DNA of 45,678 bases from Afipia sp. GTDB taxonomy: Bacteria > Pseudomonadota > Alphaproteobacteria > Rhizobiales > Xanthobacteraceae. Position 1 is the first letter of the stretch; each line of letters opens with the position of its first letter. Positions 34,089 to 42,112 of the stretch are shown one piece after another. Below the pieces are notes generated by a model. That model made no database searches, was not told the origin of the DNA, and saw nothing but the letters and a program-made list of their open reading frames with translations. The DNA is taken from contig JAFVHU010000077.1 of NCBI GenBank assembly GCA_017474385.1, positions 1-45,678 on the forward strand, in the 5' to 3' direction. A program made the position numbers and the translations under genes.

Positions 34089-35270
34089 TTAGAGACCGAG
34101 TACCGCTTTCGCGATGATGTTGCGCTGGATCTCGTTCGATCCGCCGTAAATGCTGAGCTTCCGCGCGTTCAGATACTTCTCCGGCGCGGTATGACCGTCA
34201 TCCGGCCCCGGCATGAAGATATTGGCGCTGACCGGATGCTCGCGAAGCGCTAGACCGTAGTTGCCGATAGCCCGATGCGTCAGATCGGTGATGCGCTGGA
34301 AGATTTCCGTGCCCCTGATCTTGAACAGCGAGGCCGCCGGCCCCGGATTGATGCCGCGCGCCATCTGCGCAACGACGCGAAGCTCGGTGGCTTCCAGCGC
34401 CAGCACATCGAGTTCGACGCGAGCAATATCCTTGGTGAATTCACTGAAAACCGGATCGTCCTCGGCAATCTCAGCCTTCACGATCTTCTTCAGCTTGTTC
34501 AGATAGCGCGTCGAGCGCCCGATGCCCGCCATGCTGGTCCGCTCGTTGCCGAGCAGGAATTTCGCGTAGGTCCACCCCTTGTTCTCCTCGCCGATCAGGT
34601 TCTCGGCGGGAACGCGGACGTTCTCAAGGAAGACATCGTTGACTTCATGCGATCCGTCGATGGTGATGATCGGCCGAACCGTCACGCCGGGGCTCTTCAT
34701 GTCAATCAGCAGGAAGGAAATGCCGGATTGCGCCTTGGCTGTGGGGTCCGTGCGCACCAGACAGAATATCCAGTCGGCGTGCTGGGCCAACGTGGTCCAG
34801 GTCTTGTGGCCGTTGACGATGTAATGGTCGCCCTCGCGCACCGCCTTGGTGCGAACCGACGCAAGATCCGATCCCGAGCCCGGCTCCGAGTAACCCTGGC
34901 ACCACCAGTCTTCGCCCGACAGAATTCGCGGCAGAAACTTCGTTTTCTGCGCATCGTTGCCATACGTGTAGATAACTGGCCCCACCATCGTCACGCTGAA
35001 GGCCAGCGGCGGCAGTGTTCCAGCGCGCGTGGTTTCCTGCTCCCAGATGAAGCGCTGCGTGATCGACCAGCCGGGTCCGCCGTATTCCTTCGGCCACAGC
35101 GGGGCGATCCATCCCTTCTTATGCAGTATCTTGTGCCAGAGCATCGACTGCTCCTTGGTCAAATCCGTTTCCGGATTGGGCACGCGCATTTCCTGCGGAT
35201 AGTTCTCCGCGATAAAGGCCTTCACCTCATCCCGGAACGCCGCGTCTTCACTGGAAAGCTTCAGCTCCAT
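34089..35270 (-). CDS. Acyl-CoA dehydrogenase, PimC-like large subunit
   Basis: 393 residues. CQGYSEPGSGSDLASVRTKA is the FAD/substrate strand, NGHKTWTTLAQHADW follows, and YLNARKLSIYGGSNEIQRNIIA is the closing helix. The MCAD-type Glu is Gly376 here, but Glu243 in GNERTSMAG falls at the position used by isovaleryl-CoA dehydrogenase and is the likely base. The pattern resembles PimC and actinobacterial FadE26-type subunits that pair with a second subunit. It lies 12 bases after the SDR gene and 21 bases before the small-subunit gene, in a tight minus-strand operon. Confidence 0.93.
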   Translation of the reverse strand: MELKLSSEDAAFRDEVKAFIAENYPQEMRVPNPETDLTKEQSMLWHKILHKKGWIAPLWPKEYGGPGWSITQRFIWEQETTRAGTLPPLAFSVTMVGPVIYTYGNDAQKTKFLPRILSGEDWWCQGYSEPGSGSDLASVRTKAVREGDHYIVNGHKTWTTLAQHADWIFCLVRTDPTAKAQSGISFLLIDMKSPGVTVRPIITIDGSHEVNDVFLENVRVPAENLIGEENKGWTYAKFLLGNERTSMAGIGRSTRYLNKLKKIVKAEIAEDDPVFSEFTKDIARVELDVLALEATELRVVAQMARGINPGPAASLFKIRGTEIFQRITDLTHRAIGNYGLALREHPVSANIFMPGPDDGHTAPEKYLNARKLSIYGGSNEIQRNIIAKAVLGL

Positions 35271-35282
35271 CGGAAAGCTCCG

Positions 35283-36026
35283 TTACCACTTCTCGCCGAA
35301 CGGGCGGATTTCGGTCTCGAACGTCCAGGCATCACGCGGCTGCTGATAAAGCTGCCAATAGGTCTCCGCGACCGCAGCAGGACGCATCAGGCGGTTCGGA
35401 TCAAGATTTTCGATCGCTTCCTTGCCTTCGCGATTGGCGATCAGCTGCCGCACCCACTCGGTATCAACGCTGGAATCGATGATCAGATGTGCGACATGGA
35501 TGTTCTTCGGTCCCAGCTCGCGCGCAATCGCTTGCGCGACCGCGCGAAGGCCGAACTTGGCGCTGGCGAATGCCGCAAAACCCGAACCACCGCGCAAGCT
35601 TGCGGTTGCGCCGGTGAAGAAGATGGCGCCCTTGCCGCGCGGCAGCATCACGCGAGCCGCTTCACGTCCGGCGAGGAAGCCGGAATAGCAGGCCATTTCC
35701 CAAACCTTTCGGAAGACGCGCTCGGTGGTCTCGATGATCGGAAAATTGACGTTGGCGCCGATGTTGAAGATGCAGATTTCCAGTGGAGCATGTTTGTCGG
35801 CGTCGGAAATGAAGGAAATCATCTCCTCTTCCTTGCGCGCATCGAGCGAGCGGCCAAACACCGTGCCGCCTGCATCCCTGATCTCCTTCATCAGAGGCTC
35901 GAGCTTCTCGCCCTGACGCCGTCCCACGAACACCGTGAAACCTTCGGCTGCGAATTTCTTGGCGATCTCGCCGCCGATGAAATCACCGGCGCCGATCACG
36001 GCCACGGTCGCGTTTCGCTTCTGCAA
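35283..36026 (-). CDS. Short-chain dehydrogenase-like protein with Phe at the catalytic Tyr position (copy 1)
   Basis: 247 residues with a Rossmann N-terminus (VAVIGAGDFIGGEIAKKF). The NNAG-type strand reads FNIGANVNF. The YxxxK active site reads FASAK (Phe153, Lys157), so the proton-donating tyrosine is missing. The same change occurs in the paralogue at 37886-38629, so it is a family trait and not an error. I infer that it binds NAD(P)(H) but may do chemistry other than ordinary alcohol oxidation. It lies between the CoA ligase and the dehydrogenase pair in one operon, so its substrate is probably an acyl-CoA of that pathway. Confidence 0.88.
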   Translation of the reverse strand: MQKRNATVAVIGAGDFIGGEIAKKFAAEGFTVFVGRRQGEKLEPLMKEIRDAGGTVFGRSLDARKEEEMISFISDADKHAPLEICIFNIGANVNFPIIETTERVFRKVWEMACYSGFLAGREAARVMLPRGKGAIFFTGATASLRGGSGFAAFASAKFGLRAVAQAIARELGPKNIHVAHLIIDSSVDTEWVRQLIANREGKEAIENLDPNRLMRPAAVAETYWQLYQQPRDAWTFETEIRPFGEKW

Positions 36027-36093
36027 GATCGTTCTCCTAAAAAGTCCGAGTAAGTGTTAAGTTTCGAGCTAAGCCGAATGTCGATCGGAAACG

Positions 36094-37650
36094 TCACGCT
36101 TCCCGAAGAGACTCAGCAAGCTTGTGTTTGAGTATCTTTCCGGTCGATGTCGCCGGCAGCGCATCCAGCACAATGATCTGTGATGGACGCTTGTAGGATG
36201 TGAGTTGCTTGCTCGCGAAGGCCATCAACTCGGAAGAGGTCACGTTCGACCCCTTCAGCAACTGAACGAACGCCACCACTTCTTCGTTACCGTCGGCCGG
36301 ACGCCCGACCACCGCGGACTGCACGACGGCATCGTGCGAGCTGAGCACGGCTTCCACTTCGGCGGGATAGACATTGAATCCCGAACGAATGATCATTTCC
36401 TTGGTGCGACCAACGATGAAGAAACATCCACCCTCGGAGCGAGCCAGATCGCCGGTATTGAACCAGCCCTCGCTGTCGATCGCCTTGGCCGTGATATCCG
36501 GCGCGCGATAGTAACCGAGCATGACATTACGGCCGCGGACATGCAGCTCACCGACTGATCCGTCGTTGATGATCGAACCATCACGCCCGACAATGCGCGC
36601 TTCGATACCCGGCAACAGCGTACCAACCGCCTCATCCGCGCGGGGTGAATCGAGCCGCACACCGGAAATACCCGGCGCGCACTCGGTGATGCCGTAACCG
36701 TTCAGGAGCGAGAGGCCCAATTCCTGCTCGGTCCGGCGCTTGAGGTCGAGGTCAAGCGGCGCGCCTGCAACGGTGATCATGCGCAGCGATCCCGTATTGA
36801 GCTTCTCGATGCCTTGCAGCGTCTTGTATTCGAGCAGGCGCTGGAATGTCGCCGGAACGCCGTTGAGGATAGTCACGCCCTCCTCGGCAATAGCCTTCGC
36901 CAGCACTGCCGGGTCATACTTGCTGACCAACTGAACTGTACCGCCGGCCATCAGCGTCTGGAGCAGAAGCGAGACGCCGACGATATGGGAAATCGGCAAT
37001 ACGACATAAACCCTGTCGCGATCGTCCATCTTCCGGAACAATGCGATTGCCCTGCCGCTGAACAGCATGTTCTCATGAGTCAGCATGACGCCTTTTGGCG
37101 TGCCGGTAGTTCCCGATGTATAAATCAGTACCGCCACCTGCTTTGCCGGATCGGCGTGCACCGGCTCGGCAGTCGCCGTCTCGTTCAATTGGCCGACGCC
37201 GATATTCTCCAGCGGACCGACCTTGCTCACGGTCGCACCGACCCGCGTCGCATGGCTGGCCGCTTCAGGCGAAACATCCACGGTGAAAAACATTCGCCGT
37301 GCACCGCTGTGATCGCGAATCTGATCAAGCTCTCGCGGTGACAATCGCGGGTTGGCGACGATGGCCCAGGCATCGATCCGGCTGGCCGCCAGCAGCAACA
37401 CAGCCAGCGCGATGCAATTCTCGCTGACGATCATGACCCGATCGCCGGGCCGCACGCCAAGTTCGCGCAAAACGGCCGCAACCTGCCCGACCGATTCCGA
37501 CAGCTTGCGGTACGACCAGGTGACAAAGCCTTCCACCAGCGCCGGGTGATCCGGCGTCGCGGCCACCGCGCGATCCATGGTCTGGTGCAGGCGGTCAGGT
37601 ATGTCCTTAATGATGTCAGCGACGTCAATCGCCTGAGCTGCGCTCGCCAC
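36094..37650 (-). CDS. Acyl/aryl-CoA ligase (AMP-forming), first copy
   Basis: 518 residues from GTG 37650 with GGGAGG just upstream. ANL-superfamily motifs are complete: YTSGTTGTPKGVMLTH (P-loop-like A3), NGYGITECAPG (A5), GWFNTGDLARSE (A7), IRSGFNVYPAEVE (A8) and the terminal STGKILKHKL with the catalytic lysine. It activates a carboxylic acid to its CoA thioester with ATP; the length fits long-chain or aromatic acid ligases. It is the first gene of the five-gene minus-strand unit (ligase, SDR, two dehydrogenase subunits, thiolase) and is preceded by the operator-bearing promoter at 37706-37733. Confidence 0.93.
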   Translation of the reverse strand: MASAAQAIDVADIIKDIPDRLHQTMDRAVAATPDHPALVEGFVTWSYRKLSESVGQVAAVLRELGVRPGDRVMIVSENCIALAVLLLAASRIDAWAIVANPRLSPRELDQIRDHSGARRMFFTVDVSPEAASHATRVGATVSKVGPLENIGVGQLNETATAEPVHADPAKQVAVLIYTSGTTGTPKGVMLTHENMLFSGRAIALFRKMDDRDRVYVVLPISHIVGVSLLLQTLMAGGTVQLVSKYDPAVLAKAIAEEGVTILNGVPATFQRLLEYKTLQGIEKLNTGSLRMITVAGAPLDLDLKRRTEQELGLSLLNGYGITECAPGISGVRLDSPRADEAVGTLLPGIEARIVGRDGSIINDGSVGELHVRGRNVMLGYYRAPDITAKAIDSEGWFNTGDLARSEGGCFFIVGRTKEMIIRSGFNVYPAEVEAVLSSHDAVVQSAVVGRPADGNEEVVAFVQLLKGSNVTSSELMAFASKQLTSYKRPSQIIVLDALPATSTGKILKHKLAESLREA

Positions 37651-37705
37651 TTCAACCTCCCGGTATTGTTCGGCCGCTTCCAGGGCGGCCTTAACGTGAA
37701 CGCAA

Positions 37706-37733
37706 ATTAGCGTTCTTTTTTAGAACTAGTCAA
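37706..37733 (-). promoter_or_regulatory. Promoter with embedded GTTC-N7-GAAC operator, site A
   Basis: Read on the minus strand: TTGACT (-35, 37733-37728), then 16 bases that contain GTTC-TAAAAAA-GAAC (37712-37726), then GCTAAT (-10, 37711-37706). The operator fills the spacer, an ideal place for repression. The 22-base run from the -35 through the operator is identical to site B at 45141-45162. It would drive the CoA ligase operon (start 56 bases on) and could also affect the divergent SDR-GST pair. Confidence 0.75.
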
Positions 37734-37885
37734 TCTGAATTGATGCAGCGCGAAAAACCATGGTTCCGGACGCGACCTCCCATAGGCCACAGCTTATGAT
37801 AAATTGCGACGATAATCGTTTACAAGCGTTGGCATGGCCGCTATGAATGAAAGTACCAAATAAGAACTGTACGGGAGAGAAACAC

Positions 37886-38629
37886 TTGGCTCAGGGCAAC
37901 GGCGTGGTTTTGCTGGTCGGCGCGGGTGACGCTATCGGTGCGGCGGTCGCACGGCGATTCGCCAAGGGCGGATACAAGGTATGCGTGGCGCGCCGCGAAG
38001 CCGCAAAATCTCAAGCACTTGTCGATGAGTTGAAGGCCGAAGGATGCGAAGTCCACGCCATCAGCGTAGACGCCCGTCAGGAGGCCGACGTGCAGGCCAT
38101 GTTTGCGCGCATCGAAAAGGAGATCGGGCCGATCGAGGTTTGCCTCTATAACGCCGGCTCCAACGTCAACAAGCCGCTTCTGGAGACCACCGAAAAGCTG
38201 TTCTTCAAGGCATGGGAACTCGCCTGCTATGGCGGCTTTCTAGTCGGCCGCGAGGCGGCCAAATACATGTTGCTGCGCGGCCGCGGCACCATTCTGTTCA
38301 CCGGCGCAACGGCGAGTGTGCGCGGCGGAAAGGGTTTCGCTGCCTTTTCATCAGCCAAATTTGGCCTCCGTGCCGTGGCTCAGGCGATGGCGCGCGAACT
38401 TGGACCCAAGAACATCCATGTTGTCCATCTGCTGATCGACGCTGCCGTGGACAGCGAGGCTATCCATCTGCGCATGAAAGCCGCGAAGGGCATTGAAGCA
38501 AGCGACATCCCCGCTGACAGCCTGACCAAAACAGACTCCATTGCCGACGCATACTGGTTCACACACCATCAGAAACGCGACGGCTGGACCCACGAACTCG
38601 ACCTGCGTCCCTCTGTGGAGACATGGTGA
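37886..38629 (+). CDS. Short-chain dehydrogenase-like protein with Phe at the catalytic Tyr position (copy 2)
   Basis: 247 residues from TTG 37886, which has GGGAGAG at 37873-37879; the ATG at 37847 lacks a ribosome-binding site. It is a close paralogue of copy 1 with the same ending (VETW versus GEKW). The nucleotide site VLLVGAGDAIGAAVARRF is intact, and the YxxxK site reads FSSAK (Phe154, Lys158). Shared blocks such as FTGATAS-RGG and MARELGPKNIHV show duplication inside the island. It forms a two-gene unit with the GST-like gene one base downstream, divergent from the ligase operon. Confidence 0.87.
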   Translation: MAQGNGVVLLVGAGDAIGAAVARRFAKGGYKVCVARREAAKSQALVDELKAEGCEVHAISVDARQEADVQAMFARIEKEIGPIEVCLYNAGSNVNKPLLETTEKLFFKAWELACYGGFLVGREAAKYMLLRGRGTILFTGATASVRGGKGFAAFSSAKFGLRAVAQAMARELGPKNIHVVHLLIDAAVDSEAIHLRMKAAKGIEASDIPADSLTKTDSIADAYWFTHHQKRDGWTHELDLRPSVETW

Positions 38630-38630
38630 C

Positions 38631-39308
38631 ATGGCAACCGCTCCGAACCTCACCCTGTGGGGCGTCGGAACCAGCCGTACCGTTCGGCCGCACTGGGCGC
38701 TGGCAGAACTGGGGCTGAAGTACGAGACCTACGCCATCGGCCCCCGCACCGGCGAAACCAAGACGACGGAATACACAAAACTCAATCCGCGTCAGAAAGT
38801 CCCCCTGCTCCAGGACGGCGATTTCTCGATCGGCGAAAGCGCTGCCATCGTCGCTTATCTTTCAAAAACCTATGGCAGTCCGGATAAGGCGCTGATCCCC
38901 GACGACAAGCAGGCCTACGCGAAGTGGCTGGAATGGTGCTTCTTCATCGTCACCGAACTCGATTCCACAAGCCTGTATGTGATGCGCCGCCACAGCGCTA
39001 ATGCGCTGGGGCCGATTTACGGAGTCGCACCCGATGTCGTGGCCAAGGCCGGAGAGTACTTTCGCGAACAATTGCGCCACGTCGAAGTTGCTCTCAGCGA
39101 CGGACGGACGTATTTAATGGGTGAACAATTCACCAGCGCTGACATTCTGCTGACGACCTGCCTCGAATGGGCGATCGCTTACGGCGTCGGCATCTGCGAC
39201 AATGCCCATCCCTACCTCGAGCGCATTCAGAAGCGTCCGGGCTACCAGCGCGGCATCGCCGCGAATGTTCCGCCCGCTCCAGGCGAACCGGTCCGACGGC
39301 CGGCCTGA
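38631..39308 (+). CDS. Glutathione S-transferase-like protein
   Basis: 225 residues from ATG 38631. The N-terminal thioredoxin domain (LWGVGTSRTVRPHWALAELGL) offers Ser/Thr near residue 14 as the glutathione-activating residue; NPRQKVPLLQDGDFSIGESAAIVAYL holds the cis-Pro and the glutathione-binding ES pair. The all-helical C-terminal domain ends with YLERIQKRPGYQRG. Glutathione enzymes in catabolic islands often isomerise or cleave intermediates (maleylacetoacetate isomerase, beta-etherases). Its coupling to an SDR and the DsbA-fold isomerase gene nearby suggest a glutathione-dependent step here, which is inference. Confidence 0.9.
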   Translation: MATAPNLTLWGVGTSRTVRPHWALAELGLKYETYAIGPRTGETKTTEYTKLNPRQKVPLLQDGDFSIGESAAIVAYLSKTYGSPDKALIPDDKQAYAKWLEWCFFIVTELDSTSLYVMRRHSANALGPIYGVAPDVVAKAGEYFREQLRHVEVALSDGRTYLMGEQFTSADILLTTCLEWAIAYGVGICDNAHPYLERIQKRPGYQRGIAANVPPAPGEPVRRPA

Positions 39309-39324
39309 TTTCAAGTGCAAATGC

Positions 39325-39355
39325 AAATAAGGCCGACGTTACGTCGGCCTTATTT
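39325..39355. terminator. Bidirectional terminator between GST-like and CoA-transferase genes
   Basis: AAATAAGGCCGACGT (39325-39339) and ACGTCGGCCTTATTT (39341-39355) are perfect complements around one base, folding to a 12-bp stem with a small loop. The A- and T-rich ends let it work on both strands for the two convergent units. Confidence 0.88.
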
Positions 39356-39358
39356 CGT

Positions 39359-40558
39359 TCAACCCACCGCCCTGACGGACTTGCCTGCGATCATCTTGTC
39401 GATGGCGTCATCGGCATAGCCGAGTTCGCGCAGCACAGCGCGGGAATGCTCGCCGACCCGCGGCGCAGGACCGCCGATCGCGGCCTTGTTGACCTCGAAG
39501 ATCGCCGCAGGCTTCGGCTGCCGCACCCGGCCCACCGTCGGCTGCTCGAATTCCTCGATCAGGCCACGTGCCACCACCTGGTCGTTGTTGATGATCTCGC
39601 CGCGGCGAAGAATCGGCGAACACGGCACATCGGCCGCATCCAGGCGCTCCAGCCATTCGGCGGTGGTGCGCTGGCTGATATATTCCTGCATCTTGTTGAT
39701 GCGCGCGGTGGCGTTGATGAAGCGCGCGCTCGGCGTCGCGAACCGCTCATCCTTCGCAAGCTCCGGATCGCCCGAGGCCTTGCAGAAGCCCTGCCATTCG
39801 GAATCCGAGATCGTGCCGGCGGTGATGTAGCCGTCCAGCGTCTGGAACACGAGATCGGGCCGGTCGTTCGGGTCCGCGGCCGCCGCTTCGGCACCAATCA
39901 CGGTGTACTGCATCATGCCTTCCGGCCACAGATACGAGATCATGGTGTCCAGCATCGCCACCTGGATGTGGTCGCCCTTGCCGGTCTTCTCGCGCGCGTA
40001 GAGCGCCGAGGACACTGCCTGCGCGGTGAACACCGAGGTCGTCTTGTCGCAGACGATGGTGCGGATCATCTGCGGCCGGTTGGTCACCGGCTGCGACTGG
40101 ATGTCGGCGAAGCCCGACAGGCCCTGGATGATCGGATCGTAGACCCGCTTCTTGACGTAGGGCCCAGAGTCACCCACCCCGCTGATCGAGACATAGATCA
40201 GGCGCGGATACTTCTCGCGCAATTCCTTCTGCCCGAGGCCGAGGCGCTCCATCGTGCCGGGGCGGAAGTTCTGCACCAGCACGTCGGCCTGCGATGCCAG
40301 CTTGGCCAGCACCTCGCGACCTGTGTCGCTCTTGATGTCGATCGACAGCGAGCGCTTGCCGCGGTTGCACGACACGAACAGCGCGGAGAATTCGCCGGCT
40401 GCATCGATCAGGGTGCGGCTCCGCCGCGTGCCGTCGCCGCCGATCGGCTCGATCTTCAGCACGTCCGCGCCCTGATCCGCCAGGAACATCGTCGCATACG
40501 GACCCGATACCACCGCCGTCAGATCAAGAACGCGAACACCACTCAAAGGACCAGGCAT
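39359..40558 (-). CDS. CaiB/BaiF-family (class III) CoA transferase
   Basis: 399 residues. VRVLDLTAVVSGPYATMFLADQGADVLKIEP opens the class III fold. The catalytic Asp lies in QVAMLDTMISYLW and the late RGEIINNDQVVARG is typical. The family moves CoA between carboxylates through an Asp-bound anhydride and is often used for racemic, aromatic or carnitine-type acids. It lies 84 bases behind the isomerase gene on the same strand, so both probably leave promoter C. With two ligases also present, CoA activation in this island has three independent routes. Confidence 0.93.
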   Translation of the reverse strand: MPGPLSGVRVLDLTAVVSGPYATMFLADQGADVLKIEPIGGDGTRRSRTLIDAAGEFSALFVSCNRGKRSLSIDIKSDTGREVLAKLASQADVLVQNFRPGTMERLGLGQKELREKYPRLIYVSISGVGDSGPYVKKRVYDPIIQGLSGFADIQSQPVTNRPQMIRTIVCDKTTSVFTAQAVSSALYAREKTGKGDHIQVAMLDTMISYLWPEGMMQYTVIGAEAAAADPNDRPDLVFQTLDGYITAGTISDSEWQGFCKASGDPELAKDERFATPSARFINATARINKMQEYISQRTTAEWLERLDAADVPCSPILRRGEIINNDQVVARGLIEEFEQPTVGRVRQPKPAAIFEVNKAAIGGPAPRVGEHSRAVLRELGYADDAIDKMIAGKSVRAVG

Positions 40559-40642
40559 CTGTTTCTTCCCTGATTTCGTGGGCGGGACTGCCTGACGGCC
40601 TTACCGCTGGATCCGAACAGTTCTTGAGACGTTGAGCCGCAA

Positions 40643-41281
40643 TCAGGCGGATTTGGCTTTCGCCGCGCCGAGCTGCTCGACAATGGACTCTTCGACGTCA
40701 CGAAGCTGGTCCTTGCCGAAGAACATTTCCTTGCCAACGAAGAAGGTCGGCGAGCCGAACGCGCCGCGGTTTACCGCATCGGTTGTGACCTCGATCAGCC
40801 TCTTCTTCACATCGTCCTGCTGCGCACGCGCATAGAGCCGGTCGATATCGATATCGGAAGACAGAAATGCGTTCCGGAACACTTCAGGATCGTCCATTTT
40901 CTTCGGCTCTTCCCACATATGATGGTAGGCCGCGCGGAAATACGGCTCGAACATGTTTTCGAACTGAGCTGCGGTACCGACGCGCATCAGCGTCAATGTG
41001 TTGACCGGAAAAAACGGGTTTTGCTTGAACTTCGTGATGCCGTACTTTTTGAGGAAACGTTGCGTTTCCAACGCTTGGTATTCGGGCTTGTTCTTGATGC
41101 CGCGCAACGAGTCGGACGGCGACATGTTGTTGGTCGCCTTGTAGATGCCCCCGAGAAGCACCGGGACGTACTCAAACTTGACGCCGGTGCGCTTTTCGAT
41201 GCCCGGAAGCGCATATTCCGCCAGATAGGCATTGGGGCTACCGAAATCGAACTGAAACTCGACCTTCAAGGGACTGGCCAC
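40643..41281 (-). CDS. DsbA-fold isomerase (2-hydroxychromene-2-carboxylate isomerase family)
   Basis: 212 residues. The thioredoxin-like start FQFDFGSPNAYLAEYAL holds the Ser (in FGSP) that replaces the Cys pair and activates glutathione in HCCA isomerase and kappa-class GST. The helical insert (NNMSPSDSLRGIKNKPEY) and the AFGSPTFFVGKEMFFGKDQL end fit the family. Known members isomerise a naphthalene breakdown product using glutathione; many homologues sit in acyl-CoA gene clusters with unknown substrates. It is the first gene after the operator promoter at 41362-41390. Confidence 0.9.
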   Translation of the reverse strand: MASPLKVEFQFDFGSPNAYLAEYALPGIEKRTGVKFEYVPVLLGGIYKATNNMSPSDSLRGIKNKPEYQALETQRFLKKYGITKFKQNPFFPVNTLTLMRVGTAAQFENMFEPYFRAAYHHMWEEPKKMDDPEVFRNAFLSSDIDIDRLYARAQQDDVKKRLIEVTTDAVNRGAFGSPTFFVGKEMFFGKDQLRDVEESIVEQLGAAKAKSA

Positions 41282-41361
41282 CGCGCTTCTCCTCCTGTGT
41301 CATACGTCGTCTGACGTGCGCTTATTGATTGCATCACCGCTCTTGCCCGGAGCGCGGACCA

Positions 41362-41390
41362 TTCATAGAGTTCTAAAATTGAACTGTCAA
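41362..41390 (-). promoter_or_regulatory. Promoter with embedded GTTC-N7-GAAC operator, site C
   Basis: On the minus strand: TTGACA (consensus -35, 41390-41385), a 17-base spacer beginning with GTTC-AATTTTA-GAAC (41384-41370), then TATGAA (-10, 41367-41362). The half-sites match those of A and B although the spacer bases differ, which points to protein recognition of GTTC/GAAC rather than to shared ancestry of the whole block. It drives the isomerase and CoA-transferase genes, 80 bases before the isomerase start. Confidence 0.72.
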
Positions 41391-41525
41391 TTCGATCCCG
41401 CCTGCCGTGCAGGTTTTACACCTGTGCCAGCCCAAAATAGGACTTTTGTCCAACTTAGTGCCTATTTAGAATGGTGCGTATGCAGGCTATAAATGATCCG
41501 CCTTGCGCACGAACCGGAGACGACT

Positions 41526-42050
41526 ATGAGATGGGATGAACTTGAAGAAGAGCCGTGTTCCATGGCCCGCACCATCGGCGTGATCGGCGACCGGTGGAGC
41601 CTGCTGATCCTGCGGGAATGCTTCCTGCGGACCCGCCGGTTTGAAGCTTTCCAGTCCACCCTCGGAATCACCCGGCATCTCCTGGCCGAACGTCTCAAGA
41701 AGCTGGTCCGTCTCGGCGTCCTGCGGCGGGTCGCTTATCAGGAGTCGCCGAAGCGGCACGAATACATCCTGACCCAGAAGGGCCTCGACCTCTATCCGAT
41801 CATGATGGCGATCGTTCATTGGGGCGATATCCATATGGTCGACGAACGCGGCCGCCCGCTGCTTCACGAGCATCAGAAGTGCGGCCACCAGTTCAACCCG
41901 GTCATGATCTGCTCGGAGTGCAACGAGCCGTTGCTGGCGAAGGAAGTTCACGTTCACCCCGGCCCGGGCGCACGCCCGAAGGCTATTCCGCCAAAGCCGG
42001 CGAAGGTGGCCAAGGCAAAAGCTTCACGAGCAAAAGCTCGCGCGGCCTAA
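41526..42050 (+). CDS. HxlR-family winged-helix regulator with C-terminal Cys/His cluster
   Basis: 174 residues from ATG 41526 (CGGAGA at 41515-41520). The HxlR core is clear: CSMARTIGVIGDRWSLLILRE at the N-terminus, RFEAFQSTLGITRHLLAERLKKL as the recognition region, and a wing YQESPKRHEYILTQKG. After residue 115 come CGHQFNPVMICSECNEPL, a possible zinc knuckle (Cys, His, two Cys), and a Lys/Ala-rich tail. It is the only transcription factor in the island and is divergent from the isomerase unit, making it the first candidate to bind the GTTC-N7-GAAC sites. That assignment is inference. Confidence 0.92.
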   Translation: MRWDELEEEPCSMARTIGVIGDRWSLLILRECFLRTRRFEAFQSTLGITRHLLAERLKKLVRLGVLRRVAYQESPKRHEYILTQKGLDLYPIMMAIVHWGDIHMVDERGRPLLHEHQKCGHQFNPVMICSECNEPLLAKEVHVHPGPGARPKAIPPKPAKVAKAKASRAKARAA

Positions 42051-42082
42051 ACCGCCGCTTCGCAATCTGAGACGGTCATATT

Positions 42083-42109
42083 GAAAGGCGCCAGATTTCT
42101 GGCGCCTTT
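42083..42109. terminator. Bidirectional terminator between hxlR and second ligase gene
   Basis: AAAGGCGCCAGA (42084-42095), loop TT, TCTGGCGCCTTT (42098-42109), flanked by GA and TC. Symmetric enough to serve both convergent genes. Confidence 0.85.
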
Positions 42110-42112
42110 TCA

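Noticed and set aside
41455-41525. A fourth GTTC-N7-GAAC site at the hxlR promoter
   Set aside because: The hxlR upstream sequence has TTGTCC and TAGAAT but no GTTC/GAAC pair; autoregulation through this motif is not supported there, though site C lies 140 bases upstream.
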